Position numbers and translations under genes: made by a program. 64,000 nucleotides of DNA from Afifella pfennigii DSM 17143 (GTDB taxonomy: Bacteria; Pseudomonadota; Alphaproteobacteria; Rhizobiales; Afifellaceae). Within the stretch, counting starts at the first letter, position 1, and every line of letters begins with the position of its first letter. The notes beneath the pieces were generated by a model. The model ran no database searches. It had not been told where the DNA came from and saw nothing but the letters and a program-made list of their open reading frames with translations. Location of the stretch: the NCBI RefSeq assembly GCF_000688515.1, contig NZ_JHZK01000004.1, positions 1-64,000 on the forward strand, read 5' to 3'. Of this stretch, positions 56,419-64,000 are shown piece by piece.

Positions 56419-56927
56419 GCCGGGAAATCGTCGCCGAGCCGCTCGCCCGGGCGGCCTTTTCCCCCTATGGCGAGGTGATCTCGGCGGAGGGCGCACCAGC
56501 GAAGATCATCAATCAAGGCATGGCGGCGCGCTTTGACGCGCTCGCGAGGATAGACGTCGGACAGGCCGGCGGGCATCCGATCGTCAGCCTCTTCCGCGGC
56601 GAGCCCTTCGTCTTCCCCATCCCGATCAAGCTGATGGAGCGGCATCCGCTCGGCAGTCAGGCCTTCTTTCCGCTCTCCGGCCGGCGCTGGCTCATCGTGG
56701 TGGCGCCGGACGAGGACGGCCGGCCCGGCGCGCCGCGCGCCTTTCTGGCAAGGGGCAATGAGGGCGTGCAATACCGGCGCGGCACCTGGCACCATCCGCT
56801 GATGGCGCTGACGCAACGCTCCGACTTCCTCGTCGTCGACCGCGCGCCGCCGGCCGGCGAAAAAGAGGGCGCCAATCTGGAAGAGTTCGTCTACCCGGAA
56901 CCCTATCTCGTCCGGGCCGTGGCGTGA
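56415..56927 (+). CDS. allA: ureidoglycolate lyase
   Basis: This 170-aa cupin-like enzyme releases glyoxylate and urea from ureidoglycolate. The FSPYGEVIS start, MERHPLGSQAFFPL core and YRRGTWHHPL metal/active-site region are typical of AllA. It overlaps the allantoicase stop (ATGA) and ends the plus-strand purine operon. Its glyoxylate product could enter the same pool used by malate synthase. Confidence 0.92.
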   Translation: MSREIVAEPLARAAFSPYGEVISAEGAPAKIINQGMAARFDALARIDVGQAGGHPIVSLFRGEPFVFPIPIKLMERHPLGSQAFFPLSGRRWLIVVAPDEDGRPGAPRAFLARGNEGVQYRRGTWHHPLMALTQRSDFLVVDRAPPAGEKEGANLEEFVYPEPYLVRAVA

Positions 56928-57062
56928 GGCGCGTTCGAACGCCAAGATGGCGCGCTTTGCGCCGCAGGCGCTCTCAGAACCGCCTATCGCAACGGGAACG
57001 GGCGCAAAGGCAGCCGGTTGGCGGGAGACGGTCGCAAGCAGGGATGCAGGAATGGAACGGGC

Positions 57063-57473
57063 ATGAACGCTGTTGAAGAAGTGCTCCTGGCGGCACGCGG
57101 CAGACGGGAGACGGAGGGCGACGTCGTCTTCCTGACCGATTACGTGCTTGCCGTGCGTATCGGCGCCTATCGCCACGAAAGGCATGGGCCGCAGCAGGTG
57201 CGCTTCGACATGGCGGTGGCGACGCCGGCGCGCCCGCCGCTCGCTCCCGGCGAGGTCGTGCCGCTCTGCGGCGTTCTCTCCTACGACAGGCTCGTGGAGG
57301 CCATCGAGGCCACCGTGGCGGAGGGGCATTTCGATCTGGTGGAGACGCTGGCGGAGCGCATCGCGGAGAAAATCCTGCAAGAGCCTTTGGCCGAATGCGT
57401 CAGCCTCCGGATCGAGAAGCTGGAGCTGAAGAAAGCGCGCGCCGGCACCATCATCACCCGCCGGCGCGACTGA
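57063..57473 (+). CDS. folB: dihydroneopterin aldolase
   Basis: This 136-aa protein is FolB-like: LTDYVLAVRIGAYRHERHGPQ and the LVETLAERIAEKIL helix are in place. It splits dihydroneopterin on the way to folate, or it epimerises pterins. ATG 57063 is preferred over a start at 57018. It lies 106 bp before a pterin-4a-carbinolamine dehydratase gene, so the two may share pterin metabolism. Confidence 0.85.
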   Translation: MNAVEEVLLAARGRRETEGDVVFLTDYVLAVRIGAYRHERHGPQQVRFDMAVATPARPPLAPGEVVPLCGVLSYDRLVEAIEATVAEGHFDLVETLAERIAEKILQEPLAECVSLRIEKLELKKARAGTIITRRRD

Positions 57474-57578
57474 GAGGCGGCGCGGATCACCCTCTTTCCT
57501 TCCCGGCCAGCGGTTGCCAGGCGGCGCCTGCGCCCGATATCGCCCGCCAGGCCATTTCCAACAACCAGGGAGGCAGGC

Positions 57579-57872
57579 ATGGCTGAAGAGCGCCGCTATT
57601 CAAAGGACGAGGCGGAGCGCGAAGCGCAAAGCCGCCTGCCGGACTGGCGCGTGGAAGAGGGCATGCTTTGCCGCAAGTTCAAGACGAAGAACTTCACGGC
57701 GAGCCTTCTGGCCGCCAACGCCATCGGCCACATCGCCGAGAAGGCCGACCATCATCCCGACCTCACCGTCCGATACGGCGCGCTCGACATCGCCTTGAAG
57801 AGCCACGACGTCGACGCGCTGACCGACCGCGACTTCTCGCTGGCGGAGAAGATCGACACCCTCCTCGCCTGA
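57579..57872 (+). CDS. phhB: 4a-hydroxytetrahydrobiopterin dehydratase
   Basis: This 97-aa enzyme of the PCD/DCoH family has the active-site pattern EKADHHPDLTVRYG and then KSHDVDALTDRD. It recycles pterin cofactor, usually for phenylalanine hydroxylase, though none is visible here. A GGGAGG ribosome site precedes ATG 57579. Confidence 0.92.
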   Translation: MAEERRYSKDEAEREAQSRLPDWRVEEGMLCRKFKTKNFTASLLAANAIGHIAEKADHHPDLTVRYGALDIALKSHDVDALTDRDFSLAEKIDTLLA

Positions 57873-58024
57873 GCGCCGTCGGCACGGCCTTCCTCCAAGG
57901 CACCGGCCCCGACGCCGGCCCGACCTGCGACACCGCGTCCCCATCGCGGGCCGCGCACCCGCCGGCAAGCTTCATGCAATGCAGATTAGCCATGGCGGAA
58001 GCGTCGGAATTGCGACGGGGGAAC

Positions 58025-59356
58025 ATGATGAACGCCGATGCCGATATGGCAGAACGACTTCGATTTGCCGGACTGAACGAAGAAGAGCGCCAGGCGCTGC
58101 GCGATATGTGGCCGAAGGTCGAGCCGGCACTGCCGGAAATCCTCGCCGCCTTCTACGTCCATCTTGCGCGCTTCCCGGATATCGCCGCGCTCCTGGGCGC
58201 ACAACACGACCGCCTGGTGAAGCTGCAGACCGGCCATTGGACGCGTTTGTTCACGGGAAGGTTCGACAAAGAATATTGCGATAGCGCCCGTCGCGTCGGG
58301 CTCGTTCACTTCAAGATCGGCCTGGAGCCGCGCTGGTATATCGGCGGCTATGCTTTCCTGCTCGATCACCTTTGCCGCCATGTGCACGGTCTGCGCCTGC
58401 GCGAGCGGACGCGCCTTTCCTGGCAGCGGGCGCTCAGCAAGGCCGCGATGCTGGAGATGGACCTGGCGCTCTCGGCCTATTTCGAGGAAGCGCGGGAGAG
58501 CCAGCGCCGCGGCGAGGAACTCGGCGAGGCGATCGCGCGCTTCTCCGAGGCCATCGATGCACGCCTCGCCGTTTCGCGCCAGGCGAGCGCGAGCCTTTCC
58601 GACAGCGCCACCTCGATGAACGAGGCGGTGGCGAGCGCCAGCAAGCTCGCAGGCGAGATGGCCGCGACCGCCGAGCAGGGCTATTCCGACATGCAGGCCG
58701 GCGCCGCCGCCGCCGAAGAGCTCTCCACCTCCGTGCGCGAGATCTCCGTGCAGGCGAGCCGCTCCGCCACCGTCGCCAGCGAGGCCGTGGCCAGCGCCGA
58801 GCGCGCCAAGACGGCCATGCAGGGGCTCGCCGAGCACGCCCAGGAGATCGGCGCGGTCGTCGATCTCATCAACCAAATCGCCGCCAAGACCAACCTTCTC
58901 GCCCTCAACGCCACCATCGAGACGGCACGCGCCGGCGAGGCCGGCAAGGGTTTTGCCGTCGTCGCCCAAGAGGTGAAGGCGCTGGCGACGCAGACGGCCA
59001 AAGCCACGACGGAAATCGTCTCGCGCGTTGAGACCATTCGTCAGTCGACCGGCGAGGCCGACAGCATCATCGCCGAGATCGGCGGCATCGTTTCGGAAGT
59101 CGACATCGCCGCCACGACCATCTCCGCGGCTGTGGAGGAGCAGACCGCCGCCACCTCAGAGATCGCCCAGAATGTGCAGCAGACGGCAAGTGGCGCGCGC
59201 TCCGTGGCGGACAATCTACGAACGCTCGGCGGCTCCACGGCAAGCGCCGGCGATGCCGCCCGCCAGGTAGGCGAGGCCCGCCTGACGCTCGATGCGGAGA
59301 TGGATCGCCTGCATGCCGACATCGACGCCTTTCTGGAGAAGGTGCGCGCCGCCTGA
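58025..59356 (+). CDS. globin-coupled soluble chemoreceptor (HemAT-like)
   Basis: This protein of about 443 aa has an N-terminal protoglobin sensor (residues about 10-165) with proximal haem His95 in VHFKIGLEPRWYIGGY, and a C-terminal methyl-accepting signalling domain. The tip of the signalling hairpin is INQIAAKTNLLALNATIETARAGE, written here in part, the CheA/CheW contact. There is no transmembrane helix, so it is a cytoplasmic oxygen or gas sensor for taxis. No che genes are nearby. Start 58025 (after GGGGGAAC) is likely, with earlier in-frame ATGs at 57974 and 57992 possible. Confidence 0.87.
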   Translation: MMNADADMAERLRFAGLNEEERQALRDMWPKVEPALPEILAAFYVHLARFPDIAALLGAQHDRLVKLQTGHWTRLFTGRFDKEYCDSARRVGLVHFKIGLEPRWYIGGYAFLLDHLCRHVHGLRLRERTRLSWQRALSKAAMLEMDLALSAYFEEARESQRRGEELGEAIARFSEAIDARLAVSRQASASLSDSATSMNEAVASASKLAGEMAATAEQGYSDMQAGAAAAEELSTSVREISVQASRSATVASEAVASAERAKTAMQGLAEHAQEIGAVVDLINQIAAKTNLLALNATIETARAGEAGKGFAVVAQEVKALATQTAKATTEIVSRVETIRQSTGEADSIIAEIGGIVSEVDIAATTISAAVEEQTAATSEIAQNVQQTASGARSVADNLRTLGGSTASAGDAARQVGEARLTLDAEMDRLHADIDAFLEKVRAA

Positions 59357-59434
59357 GAGCGCGGGGCCGGCAAGGATATCCGATACGGCGAGGGCAGCGC
59401 CCCTCGCCAATCGAGCCGGCTTTGGCATGAAGAT

Positions 59435-59509
59435 TGGTGCCGCAGGGGAGGATTGAACTCCCGACCTCACCCTTACCAAGGGTGCGCTCTACCACTGAGC
59501 TACTGCGGC
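59435..59509 (-). tRNA. tRNA-Thr (anticodon GGT)
   Basis: The minus strand folds as a tRNA: acceptor GCCGCAG/CTGCGGC, anticodon stem CACCC/GGGTG around loop TTGGTAA (anticodon GGT, threonine), T-stem GGGAG/CTCCC with loop TTCAATC, discriminator A and encoded CCA. The length is 75 nt including CCA. No integrase or duplication of its 3' end is visible beside it. Confidence 0.95.
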
Positions 59510-59743
59510 CCTGCCCCGCCCGGCCGGCGATGCGTCCATGGCGGCAGGCTATAGCCGGCCTGAGCGGCCAAGACCGCGCGCCGGCGCACGGTCCATGCCA
59601 CAAGCGCTGCGGCCTTGCAACTCTGTGCAAGGCGTGCCGCGTCCTGCGCGCAAGCCCGGCGCGGGCCAGCCCCGATCCGTCACCGGGCGCGGGAGCGCGG
59701 CTTCAGCCTTCCGTGCAGCGGCGCTTGCCGCTAAGAAGGCACG

Positions 59744-59926
59744 ATGGACGGCGCGAAGAGCGAAAAGAAAGCGGCACGCGAGGCCCGCCTCGCCGAGGCG
59801 CTGCGGGCCAATCTGAAGCGGCGCAAGCAAAAGGCCAAGGCCGCGTCGCCGGCGAAGCGCGAAACCAGCGGGCTTAAGGCCGCCACATTGGAGCCCGCTT
59901 CACCCGCCATAGCCGAAGAGGAATAG
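59744..59926 (+). CDS. small basic conserved protein upstream of murA
   Basis: This 60-aa protein is rich in Lys, Arg and Ala, with an early block ARLAEALRANLKRRKQKAK. Short proteins with this block are common directly upstream of murA in Rhizobiales, which supports it being a real gene. It is probably cytoplasmic and partly disordered. The function is unknown. It ends 54 bp before murA. Confidence 0.65.
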   Translation: MDGAKSEKKAAREARLAEALRANLKRRKQKAKAASPAKRETSGLKAATLEPASPAIAEEE

Positions 59927-59980
59927 AAACGAAGGGGCGCGCCGCCCATCCGCGCGGCGCCGCAAGGGGACAGCAAAGAC

Positions 59981-61270
59981 ATGGATTCCATCCGCATCCA
60001 GGGCGGCCGACGCCTTGTCGGGAAAATCCCGATCTCCGGGGCGAAGAACGCCACGCTTCCCCTGATGATCGCCAGCCTCTTGACGCCGGAAACGCTCACC
60101 TTGAAGAACGTGCCGCAACTTGCCGACGTGCAGCTTCTCAAGCGCATCCTCGGCAATCACGGCGTCGACTACGCCGTGCGCGGCAAGCGCTTCGCCAAGG
60201 AGATGCCGGCCGGCGAGACACTGGAGCTCTCCGCGCACCAGATCGTCGACACCACCGCGCCCTACGAGCTCGTTTCGCGCATGCGGGCCTCCTTCTGGGT
60301 CATCGGGCCGCTGATCGCGCGCATGGGCGAGGCGCGCGTCTCCCTGCCCGGCGGCTGCGCCATCGGCACGCGGCCGGTCGATTTCTATCTGCAAGGCCTG
60401 GAAGCGCTCGGCGCGGAGATCGCCGTGGAAGGCGGCTATGTCATCGCCAAGGCCCCGCGCGGCCTTATCGGCGCGCGCGTTGTCTTTCCGCGCGTCTCCG
60501 TCGGCGCCACGCACACCATCTTGATGGCCGCCGCGCTTGCCAAGGGCGAGAGCGTCATCGAAAACGCGGCGCGCGAGCCGGAAGTCGCCGACCTCGCCGA
60601 ATGCCTCGTCAAGATGGGCGCCCGGATCGAGGGCGCCGGCACCGGGAAGATCCACGTGCAAGGCGTCGGGGCGCTGCACGCGGCCGAGCATTCGGTGCTG
60701 CCCGACCGGATCGAGACCGGAACCTACGCCATGGCGGTCGCGGCGACCGGCGGCGAGGTGACGCTTTGTGGCGGCAGGCCGGATCTGTTGCGCGCCGCCC
60801 TCGACACGCTCGGCGAGGCCGGCATCGACGTGACGGAGACCAATGAAGGCATCCGCGTCGCCAGGAACGGCGGGCCCTTGCGGCCGGTCACGGTGGCGAC
60901 GGAGCCCTTCCCCGGCTTTCCTACCGACCTGCAGGCGCAGTTGATGGCGCTGATGAGCCGCGCCGATGGCACCTCGGAGATCACCGAGACGATTTTCGAG
61001 AACCGCTTCATGCATGTGCAGGAGCTTTCGCGCCTGGGCGCCGATATCCGTCTCGACGGCCAGACGGCGACGATCCGCGGCGTCGAGAAGCTGACCGGCG
61101 CGCAGGTGATGGCGACGGATCTGCGCGCCTCCGTCTCACTCGTCATCGGCGGGCTCGCCGCGGAGGGCGAGACGGTGGTGAACCGCGTCTACCATCTCGA
61201 CCGGGGCTTTGAGCGCCTGGAAGAAAAGCTCTCCGCCTGCGGCGCCGAGATCGAGCGCCTGCGCGCCTGA
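59981..61270 (+). CDS. murA: UDP-N-acetylglucosamine 1-carboxyvinyltransferase
   Basis: This 429-aa enzyme makes the first committed step of peptidoglycan synthesis, transferring enolpyruvate from PEP. The N-terminal [17 protein letters not shown] and the catalytic Cys loop ([13 protein letters not shown]; fosfomycin target Cys) are present, and the length is normal. It heads the run to DUF2948, hisD and UPF0262 that is conserved in the order. Confidence 0.97.
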   Translation: MDSIRIQGGRRLVGKIPISGAKNATLPLMIASLLTPETLTLKNVPQLADVQLLKRILGNHGVDYAVRGKRFAKEMPAGETLELSAHQIVDTTAPYELVSRMRASFWVIGPLIARMGEARVSLPGGCAIGTRPVDFYLQGLEALGAEIAVEGGYVIAKAPRGLIGARVVFPRVSVGATHTILMAAALAKGESVIENAAREPEVADLAECLVKMGARIEGAGTGKIHVQGVGALHAAEHSVLPDRIETGTYAMAVAATGGEVTLCGGRPDLLRAALDTLGEAGIDVTETNEGIRVARNGGPLRPVTVATEPFPGFPTDLQAQLMALMSRADGTSEITETIFENRFMHVQELSRLGADIRLDGQTATIRGVEKLTGAQVMATDLRASVSLVIGGLAAEGETVVNRVYHLDRGFERLEEKLSACGAEIERLRA

Positions 61271-61419
61271 GCCGCGTGGCAACCGGCCCCGATCCCGCCT
61301 TGCCCTTGCAACGGCAACGCCCTAGAGCCTAAGGCACAAATCTCGGGGCAAGGGCCTGGCAACAGGTCCTCGCCAAGCGTCGGCGCGCGCCGGCGAGGCT
61401 TGACAGGACGGGAAACTTC

Positions 61420-61872
61420 ATGGCGTCGGGCGATCGTCTTAAGCTGATGGCACTTGACGAAGAGGACCTTGAGATCCTCTCAGCGCATGTCCAGGATGCC
61501 GTGCTGAAGGTGGGCGACATCACCTACCTGCCGGCGGAGAAGAAGCTCGTGCTGGCGCTCAACCGCTTCGTCTGGGAGAGCGCGCCCGCCGGCAAGGGCC
61601 TGGCGCGAAGCTACGAGCGGCGACGCGCGGCGCTGCATTTTGAGCGCGTGGAGACGGTGCGCAGCACCGGCATCGACAAGAGCCGGGGCGAAGAGGTCCT
61701 GTCGCTGCTGGCCATCGAGTTCGCGCCCAACGAGGCGCCTTCAGGCACGATCGCGCTCATTTTCGCGGGCGGCGCGACGATGAAGCTCGGCGTGGAATGC
61801 ATCGAGGCGCAGCTTGCCGATCTCGGGCCGGCCTGGTCGACGCCGCACATTCCCCGCCACATGGCCTCCTGA
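61420..61872 (+). CDS. DUF2948 family protein
   Basis: This 150-aa protein matches DUF2948, of unknown function: LKLMALDEEDLEILSAHVQDAV, VGDITYLPAEKKLVLALNRFVWE and the C-terminal VECIEAQLADLGPAW are typical (read in part). It lies between murA and hisD, the usual place in alphaproteobacteria, 17 bp before hisD. Confidence 0.9.
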   Translation: MASGDRLKLMALDEEDLEILSAHVQDAVLKVGDITYLPAEKKLVLALNRFVWESAPAGKGLARSYERRRAALHFERVETVRSTGIDKSRGEEVLSLLAIEFAPNEAPSGTIALIFAGGATMKLGVECIEAQLADLGPAWSTPHIPRHMAS

Positions 61873-61889
61873 GCAAGACAGCATCCGCC

Positions 61890-63182
61890 ATGGCACAGTT
61901 TCTTTCCACGCAGGACGCCGATTTCGAGCCCCGTTTCGCCGGCTTTCTCGCCGCCAAGCGCGAGGCGGCGGCCGATGTCGACGACACGGTGCGCGCCATC
62001 ATCGCCGATGTTCGCCAAAGGGGCGACAAGGCGCTCGCTGAGCTGACCTTGCGCTTCGACAAGATCGATCTGGCCAGCCGCGGCATGCGCATTACCCGCG
62101 CCGAGATCGACAAGGCCGTCGCCGAATGCCCGCCCGACGTGCTGGCGGCGCTGGAGCTGGCGCGCGACCGGCTGAAGGCTGGCCAGGAGCGACTGATGCC
62201 GGCCGATTCCAGTCAAACGGACGCGCTCGGCGTCACGCTCGGCACCCGTTGGCGGGCGGTCGATTCGGCCGGCCTTTACGTTCCCGGCGGCACCGCCGCC
62301 TATCCGAGCAGCGTCATCATGAACGCCGTGCCGGCCAAGGTCGCCGGGGTGGAGCGGCTGGTGATGACGGTGCCGACGCCAGACGGGGTGTTCAACCCGC
62401 TCGTCCTCGTCGCGGCGGAGATTTCCGGCGTCGACGAGATTTATCGGGTCGGCGGGGCGCAGGCCATCGCCGCGCTCGCCTACGGCACGGAGACGATCTC
62501 ACCGGTGGCGATGATCTGCGGGCCGGGCAACGCCTATGTGGCGGCCGCCAAGCGCCGCGTCTTCGGCACGGTCGGCATCGACATGATCGCCGGACCCTCG
62601 GAGATCCTCATCATCGCCGATAGGGAAAACGATCCTTCCTGGCTCGCCGCCGATCTCCTGTCGCAGGCCGAGCACGACGCCGTGGCGCAGTCGATCCTCA
62701 TCACCGACGATGCGGCCTTCGGCGAGGACGTGGCGCGGGAGGTGGAGCGCCAGCTACGGCTCCTGCCTCGCCGGGAAATCGCCGCGGCGAGCTGGCGCGA
62801 CTACGGCGCCGTCATCACCGTCGGCGACTTTGCCGAGGCGGCGCGCCTTGCCGACCGCATCGCCGCGGAGCATCTGCAAATCTGCGTTGCGGAGGCGGAG
62901 GCGCTGGCGGGGAAAATCCGCCATGCCGGGGCCATCTTCATCGGCCGCCACACGCCGGAGGTCATCGGCGATTATGTCGGCGGCTCCAACCACGTCCTGC
63001 CGACGGCGCGTTCGGCGCGGTTCTCCTCAGGCCTGTCGGTGCTGGACTTCATGAAGCGCAGCTCCATCCTCGCCTGCTCGCCGGAGGCGCTCGCCGAGCT
63101 CGGGCCGGCGGCCGTGGCGCTGGCGCGCGCCGAGGGCCTGGAAGCGCATGCGCGCGCCATCGCCATCCGCATGAACCGGTGA
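61890..63182 (+). CDS. hisD: histidinol dehydrogenase
   Basis: This 430-aa enzyme carries out the last two oxidations of histidine synthesis with NAD and zinc. The VGGAQAIAALAYGTETI, GPGNAYVAAAKR and DMIAGPSEILIIAD blocks and the zinc/catalytic SQAEHD region are present. ATG 61890 was chosen at the family N-terminus. It lies in an operon with DUF2948 and UPF0262. Confidence 0.97.
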   Translation: MAQFLSTQDADFEPRFAGFLAAKREAAADVDDTVRAIIADVRQRGDKALAELTLRFDKIDLASRGMRITRAEIDKAVAECPPDVLAALELARDRLKAGQERLMPADSSQTDALGVTLGTRWRAVDSAGLYVPGGTAAYPSSVIMNAVPAKVAGVERLVMTVPTPDGVFNPLVLVAAEISGVDEIYRVGGAQAIAALAYGTETISPVAMICGPGNAYVAAAKRRVFGTVGIDMIAGPSEILIIADRENDPSWLAADLLSQAEHDAVAQSILITDDAAFGEDVAREVERQLRLLPRREIAAASWRDYGAVITVGDFAEAARLADRIAAEHLQICVAEAEALAGKIRHAGAIFIGRHTPEVIGDYVGGSNHVLPTARSARFSSGLSVLDFMKRSSILACSPEALAELGPAAVALARAEGLEAHARAIAIRMNR

Positions 63183-63191
63183 GCCTGGCCC

Positions 63192-63671
63192 ATGGCGAAG
63201 GGCACGGGCACGGACCGGCTGATCGCTGTCGAGCTCGACGATTCCATCGGCCGCGGCCCGCCCGATATCGAGCATGAGCGGGCGGTCGCCATCTTCGACC
63301 TCATCGACGAGAATCGCTTTGCGCCCATCGGCGACACGGAAGGCCCCTACCGGCTCAACCTGGCCATCGCCGAGCGCCGCCTCGTCTTCGACGTGCGCCA
63401 GGAGGACGGAACGCCGGTGATGACGCATATCCTGTCGCTGACGCCCTTCCGCAAGATCGTCAAGGACTACTTCGTCATCTGCGAGAGCTACTACGAGGCC
63501 ATCAAGATGGGCTCGCCCTCGCGCATCGAAGCCATCGACATGGGAAGGCGCGGCGTGCACGACGAGGGCTCGCGTCTCCTGCAGGAGCGGCTGGCCGGCA
63601 AGATCGAGGTCGATTTCGACACGGCGCGGCGGCTCTTCACTCTCGTTTGCGTGCTACACTGGCGCGGATGA
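63192..63671 (+). CDS. UPF0262 family protein
   Basis: This 159-aa protein carries the UPF0262 signature ([58 protein letters not shown], read in part). No function is established. It begins 9 bp after hisD and overlaps the next gene by 4 bp, in the order usual for Rhizobiales. Confidence 0.92.
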   Translation: MAKGTGTDRLIAVELDDSIGRGPPDIEHERAVAIFDLIDENRFAPIGDTEGPYRLNLAIAERRLVFDVRQEDGTPVMTHILSLTPFRKIVKDYFVICESYYEAIKMGSPSRIEAIDMGRRGVHDEGSRLLQERLAGKIEVDFDTARRLFTLVCVLHWRG

Positions 63672-64000
63672 GCCTCGGCGTGGCCGGCCGGCCGGCCTCG
63701 ATCCTGTTTCTGTGCGGGCGCAATTCCGTGCGCTCGCCGATGGCGGAGGCGCTGGCGCGCCAGGCGCTGGGGCCGAACGTCTATGTCGCCTCGGCCGGCA
63801 TCGCTCCCGGGCGGCGCGATCCTTTCGTCGACGCAGTGCTGGCGGAGGCGGGCCTCTCGCCCGCGGAGCGCGAGCCGCAAAGCCTTGAGGACCTTGAGGA
63901 TCTCAATTTCGATCTCGCCATCACGCTGTCGCCGGAGGCGCATCACCGGGCGCTGGAGCTGACGCGCACCACGGCGATTGAGGTGGAATACTGGCCAACG
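63668..64000 (+). CDS. low-molecular-weight phosphotyrosine phosphatase-like protein, cut by window edge
   Basis: About 111 residues are visible before the window ends. The P-loop C-G-R-N-S-V-R-S near residues 16-23 matches the CX5R active site of low-molecular-weight tyrosine phosphatases and arsenate reductases. The start ATG at 63668 overlaps the UPF0262 stop. The general acid Asp near the C-terminus lies beyond the edge. Confidence 0.85.
   Translation, partial: MSLGVAGRPASILFLCGRNSVRSPMAEALARQALGPNVYVASAGIAPGRRDPFVDAVLAEAGLSPAEREPQSLEDLEDLNFDLAITLSPEAHHRALELTRTTAIEVEYWPT

Noticed and set aside
59435-59743. Genomic-island attachment site at the tRNA-Thr gene
   Set aside because: No integrase gene and no repeated copy of the tRNA 3' end are visible, and housekeeping genes follow on the murA side.

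Overview
The window is high-GC DNA from an alphaproteobacterium, most likely of the order Hyphomicrobiales (Rhizobiales). This is inferred from gene content and order: murA, a DUF2948 gene, hisD, a UPF0262 gene and a low-molecular-weight phosphatase at the right end, an ScfR-type regulator divergent from isocitrate lyase, a cobalamin-riboswitch cobalt importer and membrane-bound urate hydroxylase PuuD. I do not assign a genus. Apart from a truncated IS630-type transposase at the left edge, the region looks chromosomal.

Layout. 1-6.7 kb: transposase remnant, a LysR regulator, a glycerol-3-phosphate-type ABC importer (ugpB-A-E, no ugpC) convergent with glpK, and a PRC-barrel secreted protein. 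6.7-12.6 kb: an aminotransferase, then a cobalamin riboswitch reading into an ECF cobalt/nickel-type importer, then a DsrE-like exported protein. 12.7-15.7 kb: ferric-iron importer fbpA-fbpB with a terminator-like hairpin between the genes and no fbpC. 15.7-18.3 kb: a small AT-rich-headed island with a 61-aa Cys-containing peptide, a radical SAM/SPASM enzyme with an RRE-like N-terminus, and a HET-C-like protein. This looks like an undescribed RiPP locus and is the main novelty. 18.3-22.2 kb: acetoacetyl-CoA synthetase and an AsmA-like protein. 22.2-27.0 kb: polyamine importer potF-G-(small membrane protein)-H-I, with seven tandem 42-bp hairpin-forming repeats between potF and potG.

27.1-30.1 kb: ScfR-type regulator and aceA, divergent around a palindromic operator. 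30.2-32.3 kb: small proteins, including a cupin very like manganese hydroxynitrile lyases, an MmcQ/YjbR protein and a UPF0114 membrane protein. 32.6-36.4 kb: a CecR-like TetR repressor with tandem operators in front of a lipoprotein adaptor/ABC-2 exporter. 36.5-41.1 kb: an MipA/OmpV outer-membrane protein, putrescine catabolism genes puuA and puuB, a DUF4112 protein, and a small membrane protein resembling Pycsar effector modules.

41.2-56.9 kb is a purine salvage and degradation cluster. The minus-strand series reads hydroxyisourate hydrolase, xdhA, xdhB, xdhC, a four-gene BMP-type nucleoside/purine importer, puuD and guanine deaminase. The divergent plus-strand series reads an allantoinase-OHCU decarboxylase fusion, allantoicase and ureidoglycolate lyase. 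Together they cover uptake and conversion of guanine and xanthine through urate and allantoin to glyoxylate and urea. 57-64 kb holds folB, a pterin dehydratase, a soluble globin-coupled chemoreceptor, tRNA-Thr(GGT), and the murA-hisD housekeeping run, which ends in a gene cut by the window edge.
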